In this document: one piece after another, positions 58,794-64,000 of the stretch | Numbering within the stretch: position 1 is the first letter of the stretch | Layout: the number at the start of each line of letters is the position of its first letter | Source: an uncultured Collinsella sp. | GTDB taxonomy: Bacteria; Actinomycetota; Coriobacteriia; Coriobacteriales; Coriobacteriaceae | Reading direction: 5' to 3' | NCBI GenBank assembly: GCA_900541675.1 | Contig: UQKU01000002.1 | Location: 56,273-120,272, forward strand | DNA: 64,000 nucleotides | Notes under the pieces: model-generated | Seen by the model: the letters and a program-made list of their open reading frames with translations, nothing else | Told to the model about the DNA's origin: nothing | The model's database searches: none | Program-made: the position numbers and the translations under genes

Positions 58794-60080
58794 TTACTTC
58801 CAGAATCGGTTGATGATCTGCTCGCGACCGGCGCCAACGCCAATGAACGTCACGCGGGTGTGTGCCAGATCCTCGATAAACGCCACGTAATCCTGAGCCT
58901 CCTGCGGCAGCTCATCAAAGCTGCGGCAGCCGGTGATGTCGCACTTCCAGCCAGGGAGCTCCTCGTAGATGGGCTTGGCATGCTCAAAACGCACCTGGTG
59001 CTCGGGCACGCTCGTGTAGCGCTCGCCGTCGACGTCATAGGCAACGCACACCTTAATGGTGTCGAAGGCCGAAAGCACGTCGAGCTTGGTCACGGCGATG
59101 TCGGTGAGGCCGTTGACGCGCGAGGCATAGTTGGCGATAGGGCCGTCAAACCAGCCGCAGCGACGACGGCGACCGGTGGTCACGCCGTACTCGTAGCCCT
59201 CCTCGGTCAGCGTGTGGCCGGCCTCGGACTCATAGGAAAGCTCGGTGGGCATGGGACCCGAACCGACGCGGGTGATATAGGCCTTCATGACGCCCAGCAC
59301 GCGGTCGACGTTCTTCATGCCGACACCGGAACCGGTAATGGCGCCGCCAGCGGTGCAGTTAGAAGACGTCACGTACGGATAGGTGCCGTGATCGATGTCG
59401 AGCAGCGTCGCCTGGGCGCCCTCAAACAGCAAATCCTTGCCCTCATCGATCATGTTGTTGAGCAGCAGGCTCGTCTCGGTGATGTAGGGGCGCAGGCGCT
59501 CGGCCATGGGCAGGTACTCATCGCAAATCTGATCCACGGTGTAGGTGGGCAGGTTGTAGATGAGCTCCAGCTCGGGGTTCACGCGGGCAAGAGCGGTCTC
59601 CAGCTTATCGCGGAACAGTGCCTCGTCCAGCATGTCCTGCATACGCAGGCCGATGCGGGCCATCTTGTCCTGATAGCACGGACCGATGCCGCGCTTGGTG
59701 GTACCGATGTTCTTCTTGCCGAGCTTCTGCTCAAAGGCGCCATCCAGATCGATGTGGTACGGCATGATGACATGCGCGTTGCCGCTGATCTTGAGATTCT
59801 TGGTGGTGATGCCATCGGCCTCGAACATGTCGATCTCCTCAAGGACAACCTTGGGGTTGACGATGCAGCCGTTACCGATTACCGACACGTGGTCGGAATA
59901 CATGATGCCGGAGGGCACCTGGTGCAGGCCGTACTTCTTGCCGTTGACGACGATGGTGTGGCCGGCGTTGTTGCCGCCCGAGTAGCGCACGACGGCATCA
60001 AAGTCGCCGGCGACCAGGTCGCAGATCTTACCCTTGCCCTCATCGCCCCACTGGGCACCGACCAAAACGGTTGACGGCAT
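58794..60080 (-). CDS. purA: Adenylosuccinate synthetase
   Basis: 428 residues. First step from IMP to AMP. Motifs: VLVGAQWGDEGKGKICDLVA (P-loop-like), GGNNAGHTIVVNGKKYGLHQVPSG, GTTKRGIGPCYQDKMAR, EGAQATLLDIDHGTYPYVTSSN and TTGRRRRCGWFD. ATG 60080 follows AGGAGTAA. Standalone gene between dnaB and the purD group. Confidence 0.97.
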   Translation of the reverse strand: MPSTVLVGAQWGDEGKGKICDLVAGDFDAVVRYSGGNNAGHTIVVNGKKYGLHQVPSGIMYSDHVSVIGNGCIVNPKVVLEEIDMFEADGITTKNLKISGNAHVIMPYHIDLDGAFEQKLGKKNIGTTKRGIGPCYQDKMARIGLRMQDMLDEALFRDKLETALARVNPELELIYNLPTYTVDQICDEYLPMAERLRPYITETSLLLNNMIDEGKDLLFEGAQATLLDIDHGTYPYVTSSNCTAGGAITGSGVGMKNVDRVLGVMKAYITRVGSGPMPTELSYESEAGHTLTEEGYEYGVTTGRRRRCGWFDGPIANYASRVNGLTDIAVTKLDVLSAFDTIKVCVAYDVDGERYTSVPEHQVRFEHAKPIYEELPGWKCDITGCRSFDELPQEAQDYVAFIEDLAHTRVTFIGVGAGREQIINRFWK

Positions 60081-60171
60081 GTTTACTCCTCACATTCATG
60101 GACTGTCCGCGCACCGCAAGCGCGCAGAAGCACAAAACATTCCCAGTATACCCGTGCAACGGGCGCCTGTC

Positions 60172-61563
60172 CTACTCCTCGGTATGCGCCCCATCAAGCT
60201 CATAGAACTTGGTGGATGCCGGCAGGAACATCAGGTCGACGTCGCCGATCGGGCCCGAACGGTTCTTTGCCACGACGATACGCGTAACGCCCTCGTCGGG
60301 TCGGTCGTCGCGCGAGGCCTCGGCCTCGTCGGCGGATCGGTCCAAGAACATGACGATATCGGCGTCCTGCTCGATGGAGCCCGATTCACGCAGGTCGGAC
60401 AGCTGCGGGCGCTTGCCGGTACGGGATTCAACCTGACGCGACAGCTGCGACAGCGCGATCAGCGGAATCTTGAGCTCCTTGGCCATAATCTTCAGGCCAC
60501 GCGACATCTCGGAGACCTCGACGGTGCGGCTCTCGGAACGACGTCCCGGCGGGGGGCTCACCAGCTGCAAGTAGTCCAGGATGATGATGGCCTTCTCCTT
60601 GTTATGGAGCATGCGGCGGCTCTTGGCGCGAATCTCGGTCACCGTGGTGCCGGGTGTATCGTCAATCAGAATATCGAGCTTGGACAGCGTCTGCGTGGCC
60701 TCATTGATGTTGGCCCACTGCTCGGGGCTAATGCGACCCGTACGGAAGTCGCTGATCGAGATCATGGCATAGGCGCAAATCAGACGCTGGGCAATTTCCT
60801 TGCCCGACATCTCCAGCGAGAAGAAGCCGACGGTATAGCCAGCGGCGGCGGCATTGAGTGCCAAGTTCAGGGCGAACGACGTCTTACCCACGGCGGGGCG
60901 GGCGCCGATAATGATGAGCTGGCCCTCGCGGAAGCCCATGAGCATACGGTCGAGCGACGGGAAGCCCGTGGGCACGCCTGCAGCCTGACCGCCAGCCTTG
61001 CACACTTCCTCGGCCTCGTTATATGCCTCGACCATAAACTCGGTCAGCGTCTTGTAGCTCGACTTAACCTCACGCGCCGTGACCTTGAGCAGCTTGCTCT
61101 CGGCCAGCTCCACGACCTCTTTGGTGTCGGTGGGGGCGTTGTAGGCCAGCGCGTTGATCTCGTTGGTGGCGCCAATCAGCTCACGCAGCATCGAGTCGCG
61201 ACGAACGATGGCGGCATGGTGCTGCCAGTTAACGAGCGACAGAGTCTGTCCCATCAGCTCCAAAATGTACGCCTCGCCGCCCACGGCATCGAGCTTGTTG
61301 ATGCTTCGCAGGTAATCGATCAGCGAGATAGAGTCAATGGGGATACGACTGTTATACATATCGACCATCGCGGTATAGATGGTCTTATGAATGGGCCGGT
61401 AGAAGTCATCGGGCTGCAGCTCGACTTGGGCCTCTTCGACCACCTCGGGCGATAGCAGCATAGCGGCCAGTACGTTGGCCTCTGCATCTTGGTTTTGGGG
61501 GAGACCCAACTTAGAGCCACGGTCCTCGACCGTCAGCCCCGTCTCCCTATCGTCATATGCCAT
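60172..61563 (-). CDS. dnaB: Replicative DNA helicase
   Basis: 463 residues. N-terminal DnaB_N domain (LPQNQDAEANVLAAMLLSPEVVEEA) and C-terminal RecA-like ATPase: Walker A IGARPAVGKTSFALN, MSGKEIAQRLI, Walker B IIILDYLQL and the SQLSRQVESR...LSDLRESGSIEQDADIV region. Main hexameric helicase at replication forks. ATG 61563 is six bases from GAGGA; ATG 61575 is a weaker choice. It lies downstream of the rpsF-rplI cluster, a common order in Gram-positives. Confidence 0.97.
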   Translation of the reverse strand: MAYDDRETGLTVEDRGSKLGLPQNQDAEANVLAAMLLSPEVVEEAQVELQPDDFYRPIHKTIYTAMVDMYNSRIPIDSISLIDYLRSINKLDAVGGEAYILELMGQTLSLVNWQHHAAIVRRDSMLRELIGATNEINALAYNAPTDTKEVVELAESKLLKVTAREVKSSYKTLTEFMVEAYNEAEEVCKAGGQAAGVPTGFPSLDRMLMGFREGQLIIIGARPAVGKTSFALNLALNAAAAGYTVGFFSLEMSGKEIAQRLICAYAMISISDFRTGRISPEQWANINEATQTLSKLDILIDDTPGTTVTEIRAKSRRMLHNKEKAIIILDYLQLVSPPPGRRSESRTVEVSEMSRGLKIMAKELKIPLIALSQLSRQVESRTGKRPQLSDLRESGSIEQDADIVMFLDRSADEAEASRDDRPDEGVTRIVVAKNRSGPIGDVDLMFLPASTKFYELDGAHTEE

Positions 61564-61604
61564 GAGCGTCCTCATTCATATCGCTTGCGAGCATCCATAG
61601 TATC

Positions 61605-61682
61605 AGCCGCGGCTATAAATCGAGCCGCGGCTTGGCAATCATCACCGAACCAAACGGATGAACGGTCCCATACACGGGACCG
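61605..61682. repeat. Paired palindromes in the dnaB upstream region
   Basis: AGCCGCGGCT occurs twice (61605-61614, 61623-61632), each copy itself palindromic, and CGGTCCC/GGGACCG form a small hairpin at 61663-61682. They lie in the dnaB leader or promoter region; function unknown. Confidence 0.5.
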
Positions 61683-61725
61683 CATCTCAATGACTGCCAC
61701 GACACTCACCCAGCGCAAAAAATAA

Positions 61726-61755
61726 AAGGGCGCCCTGGTCTCCCAGAGCGCCCTT
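61726..61755 (-). terminator. Terminator of the rpsF-ssb-rpsR-rplI operon
   Basis: AAGGGCGC.CTGG pairs with CCAG.GCGCCCTT around TCTC; on the minus strand TTTTATTTTTT follows. Confidence 0.9.
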
Positions 61756-61787
61756 CTTAGAACAAGATTGTTGCGTTGCAGCAAATG

Positions 61788-62327
61788 CTACTCGGCAGCA
61801 GCCTCGGTCTCGACCTCGGCGGTCTCGGCCTCGGCGACCTCAGCGGTCTCCTCAACCTCAGCCTCGGCAGCGAGCTCCTCGGCGGTAACGCCAACGAGAA
61901 CGACAACCTCGGCCTTGATCTCGCGGTACAGCGAGATAGCAACGGTGTGGGCACCGGCAACCTTGATGGGCTTGCCGAGCTCGACGCGCTTGCGGTCGAT
62001 GTCCATACCGAGCTGATCCTTGATGGCGTCAGCGATCATAGCGGCGGTAACGGAGCCAAAGAGGATGCCCTCGTCGCCAACCTTGACGTCAACGGTGACC
62101 TGCTTGCCCTCGAAGGCAGCCTTGGTCTCGTTGGCGGTAGCCAGACGGACGGCCTCGCGCTTGGCGATGTTGTTGCGACGCTCGTCAAGCTGCTTGAGGT
62201 TGCCCTTGGTGGCGGCAACAGCGAGCTTCTTGGGGAACAGGAAGTTCTCAGCGTAACCCTGAGCGACCTCTACGACGTCACCCTCGCCGCCCTTGCCCTT
62301 GATCTCATCGAGAAGAATAACCTTCAT
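61788..62327 (-). CDS. rplI: Ribosomal protein L9
   Basis: 179 residues. Start MKVILLDEIKGKGGEGDVVEVAQGYAENFLFPKKLA is the L9 signature. The C-domain (FGSVTAAMIADAIKDQLGMDIDRKRVEL) is intact. About 30 extra residues at the end are almost all Glu, Ala, Thr and Val, making it longer than the usual 148-150. Last gene of the operon. Confidence 0.96.
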   Translation of the reverse strand: MKVILLDEIKGKGGEGDVVEVAQGYAENFLFPKKLAVAATKGNLKQLDERRNNIAKREAVRLATANETKAAFEGKQVTVDVKVGDEGILFGSVTAAMIADAIKDQLGMDIDRKRVELGKPIKVAGAHTVAISLYREIKAEVVVLVGVTAEELAAEAEVEETAEVAEAETAEVETEAAAE

Positions 62328-62342
62328 GATGCGTCTCCCTTC

Positions 62343-62609
62343 TTAGCCGCGGTCGCGGTTGCCACGAGAGGAAACCACGGGGACGGTGTACGGCAGGAGA
62401 GCCATCTCGCGGGCGCGCTTGATGGCGTTGGCGATGTCATGCTGATGCTGCGTGCAAGCGCCAGTGACGCGACGGGGCTTGATCTTGCCACGGTCGGTCA
62501 TGTACTTACGGAGAAGCTGAGTGTCCTTATAGTCGATGAACTCAGTGTTCTCCTTGCAGAACTGGCAGTACTTACGACGCGGCTGACGTGCAGAATAATC
62601 ATTAGCCAT
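62343..62609 (-). CDS. rpsR: Ribosomal protein S18
   Basis: 88 residues from ATG 62609, GAAAGG upstream. Contains RRKYCQFCKENTEFIDYKDTQLLRKYMTDRGKIKPRRVTGACTQHQHDIANAIKRAREMALLPY. The CxxC pair with the later Cys suggests the zinc-binding form. It sits between ssb and rplI. S18 binds with S6 on the 30S platform. Confidence 0.96.
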   Translation of the reverse strand: MANDYSARQPRRKYCQFCKENTEFIDYKDTQLLRKYMTDRGKIKPRRVTGACTQHQHDIANAIKRAREMALLPYTVPVVSSRGNRDRG

Positions 62610-62681
62610 GTCAAAATACCTTTCATTTGGCAACTTCGGCGAGCCGAAGCCGCCTCTCACTCAAAAATAGGTGAACAACCC

Positions 62682-63134
62682 TTAGAACGGGATGTCCTCA
62701 TCGTAGACGTCGACCGCGGGCGGCGTAGCCACCGGTGCGGCAGGACGTGCTGCGGGCGCGGGAGCTGCGGGGGCGTAACCGCCCTGATCGTAGCCACCCT
62801 GGCCACCACGGGAGCTCATAAACTCGATTTCATCGACGATGACCTCAAGCTTGCTCCTGCGCTGGCCGTCGCGCTCCCAAGAGCTGTAGCGCAGCTTGCC
62901 CTCGATCGCGACCTTGTTTCCCTTTGCCAGGAAACGGCTCACGGCCTCGGCGCGGGTGCCGAACATAGTGCAGTCGACAAAGTTGGGATAGTCCTCCCAC
63001 TCGCCAGTCTGCGCGTTGCGGCGACGATCGTTCACGGCAACGCCAAAGGACAGAACCTGGGTTCCGCCGGCGGTGGCGCGCAGCTCGGGATCGCGGGTGA
63101 GGTTACCGGTGATGTTCACTCGATTGATGCTCAT
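62682..63134 (-). CDS. ssb: Single-stranded DNA-binding protein
   Basis: 150 residues. OB-fold start MSINRVNITGNLTRDPELRATAGGTQVLSFGVAVNDRR, then FVDCTMFGTRAEAVSRFLAKGNKVAIEGKLRYSSWERDGQRRSKLEVIVDEIEFM. A Gly/Ala/Pro-rich linker and the acidic tip DVYDEDIPF, which binds partner proteins, complete it. In the operon between rpsF and rpsR. Confidence 0.96.
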   Translation of the reverse strand: MSINRVNITGNLTRDPELRATAGGTQVLSFGVAVNDRRRNAQTGEWEDYPNFVDCTMFGTRAEAVSRFLAKGNKVAIEGKLRYSSWERDGQRRSKLEVIVDEIEFMSSRGGQGGYDQGGYAPAAPAPAARPAAPVATPPAVDVYDEDIPF

Positions 63135-63182
63135 AACTCACTACTTCCTCTTGGGGCACAAGCCCAGTCCAAAACGACAGTC

Positions 63183-63476
63183 TTACTCCTGGTCGTCGCG
63201 ACGGACGATCATGTGGCGGACCACAGCGTCGGTGATGCGCAGGACGCGATCAAGCTCGGCGATCTGGGTAGGATCTGCATGGAAGTTGATGAGGGTGTAG
63301 TCACCATCGGTGAGGTCGTTGATCTCGTAGGCGAGCTTGCGCTTGCCCCACTCGTCAACGGAGTCGACCTTGCCAGCGCCCTCAGCGATCGTGGTATCGA
63401 TACGCTTCATAACAGCGAGACGGGTCTCGGGGTCGAGCGACGGGTCAACAAAGAACAGCAGTTCATAAGCCTTCAT
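63183..63476 (-). CDS. rpsF: Ribosomal protein S6
   Basis: 97 residues from ATG 63476, preceded by AGAGGAGGTGA. MKAYELLFFVDPSLDPETRLAVMKRIDTTI and WGKRKLAYEINDLTDGDYTLINFHADPTQIAELDRVLRI are typical of S6. First gene of the operon. The leader contains an 8-bp hairpin (63503-63531), where S6:S18 autoregulation often acts in other bacteria. Confidence 0.96.
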   Translation of the reverse strand: MKAYELLFFVDPSLDPETRLAVMKRIDTTIAEGAGKVDSVDEWGKRKLAYEINDLTDGDYTLINFHADPTQIAELDRVLRITDAVVRHMIVRRDDQE

Positions 63477-63502
63477 ATTGTCACCTCCTCTGGGCAAATG
63501 TG

Positions 63503-63531
63503 GCTTCAGGTCGTGAAGGTGCGCCTGAAGC
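63503..63531 (-). promoter_or_regulatory. Leader hairpin of rpsF
   Basis: GCTTCAGG and CCTGAAGC form an 8-bp stem with a 13-nt loop between promoter and start codon. S6:S18 leader elements are known in many bacteria; a clear CCG motif is not evident, so this is tentative. Confidence 0.35.
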
Positions 63532-63547
63532 AGGAAAAGACTTGGTA

Positions 63548-63576
63548 ATAATATCTTTCAACCTCCCAGGCTGCAA
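63548..63576 (-). promoter_or_regulatory. Promoter of the rpsF operon
   Basis: On the minus strand TTGCAG (63576-63571), 17-bp spacer, TATTAT (63553-63548), about 70 bp before rpsF. This is a near-consensus vegetative promoter. Confidence 0.75.
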
Positions 63577-63580
63577 GAAT

Positions 63581-63919
63581 ATGCAGCTACAACCTCATGA
63601 CCTCCACATATACCCATGCTTACACGGCACTTCTCGCGTATTCCAACCAAATGCTGACCAAGAGCTTGACGAATTCGATAGCAAGATACGCTGCGGCGAG
63701 GACAACCTGAGTCAAACCGCAGGTCGCCGATTGCAGGGTTGTGGTCACGAAATGCATACCACCGGTTCGATCGATTGCCTCAAAATTTTTAAATTCGCTG
63801 CCGCGTCATTCATGAATACCTATTTTGAACAGATCATCGAGCGGGATCTGGCTGGTCAGGATGCTTTTTTAGTACTCATCTGGCACATGCCGGATACGGG
63901 TGCGGAGCGAGCGCTTTAA
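63581..63919 (+). CDS. Doubtful small ORF or gene remnant
   Basis: Open for 112 codons from ATG 63581, divergent from rpsF, with no clear ribosome-binding site. The end reads like protein (MNTYFEQIIERDLAGQDAF, then LVLIWHMPDTGAERAL), while a second frame (63598 onwards) also reads plausibly for 37 codons, as in a frameshifted remnant. No family recognised. The final 80 bp of the window show nothing clear. Confidence 0.3.
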   Translation: MQLQPHDLHIYPCLHGTSRVFQPNADQELDEFDSKIRCGEDNLSQTAGRRLQGCGHEMHTTGSIDCLKIFKFAAASFMNTYFEQIIERDLAGQDAFLVLIWHMPDTGAERAL

Positions 63920-64000
63920 AAAAGGCTCTGTTAGACCAAATTTGACACGATCGGCTGTTCGTCGAACCGGAAAATAATCGGGCTATCCCCGCCCATCGCG

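Overview
The window looks like a chromosomal segment of a GC-rich, anaerobic gut actinobacterium of the Coriobacteriia, most like Collinsella. This is an inference from protein style: an NfnAB electron-bifurcating pair, membrane-fused LuxR regulators, sortase-anchored BspA-like surface proteins, a mannose-class PTS and many double-CxxC zinc-ribbon membrane proteins. No rRNA, prophage or transposase gene was seen.

Layout. 1-3.5 kb: pth and nfnAB. 3.5-13 kb: two surface-protein genes, each with the same hairpin-forming site upstream and the same 313-bp repeat block downstream, followed by a membrane-bound LuxR regulator (13.1-14.5 kb). 14.5-21.9 kb: a cytidylate-kinase-like protein, a four-gene polar amino-acid ABC transporter, yqeY, a parvulin foldase, a PTS EIIA and a PIN/antitoxin pair. 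21.9-35.6 kb: an accessory region built around an SPFH/zinc-ribbon/membrane module (resembling Bacillus YdjGHI), with four further zinc-ribbon membrane proteins, a tRNA-Ser(GCU)-like sequence and an inserted plus-strand pair (zinc-finger/HTH protein and archaeal-type AAA ATPase). 36-43 kb: purN, purM, purF, a CmpB-like membrane protein, a MoaE-like protein, a class B sortase and purE. 43-48 kb: MarR, a small membrane protein, and a mannose-family PTS (IIA-IIB-IIC-IID) opposite a GntR regulator. 48.5-61.6 kb: carB, carA, a membrane protein, an ABC exporter, a Nudix hydrolase, purD, purA and dnaB. 61.8-63.5 kb: rpsF-ssb-rpsR-rplI.

The housekeeping part is mostly nucleotide synthesis (carAB, purN/M/F/E/D/A) and translation/replication. 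The unusual content is in non-coding DNA and in the zinc-ribbon region. Three copies of a roughly 150-nt element (18.45, 51.85 and 56.5 kb) keep the same short end and junction motifs while their stems change on both sides together, the pattern expected of a structured RNA or a folded single-stranded DNA element. Two copies of a six-site array carry 15-bp sites in alternating orientation every 40 bp. Many intergenic palindromes share a GGGACAG core with variable arms, often touching a stop codon.
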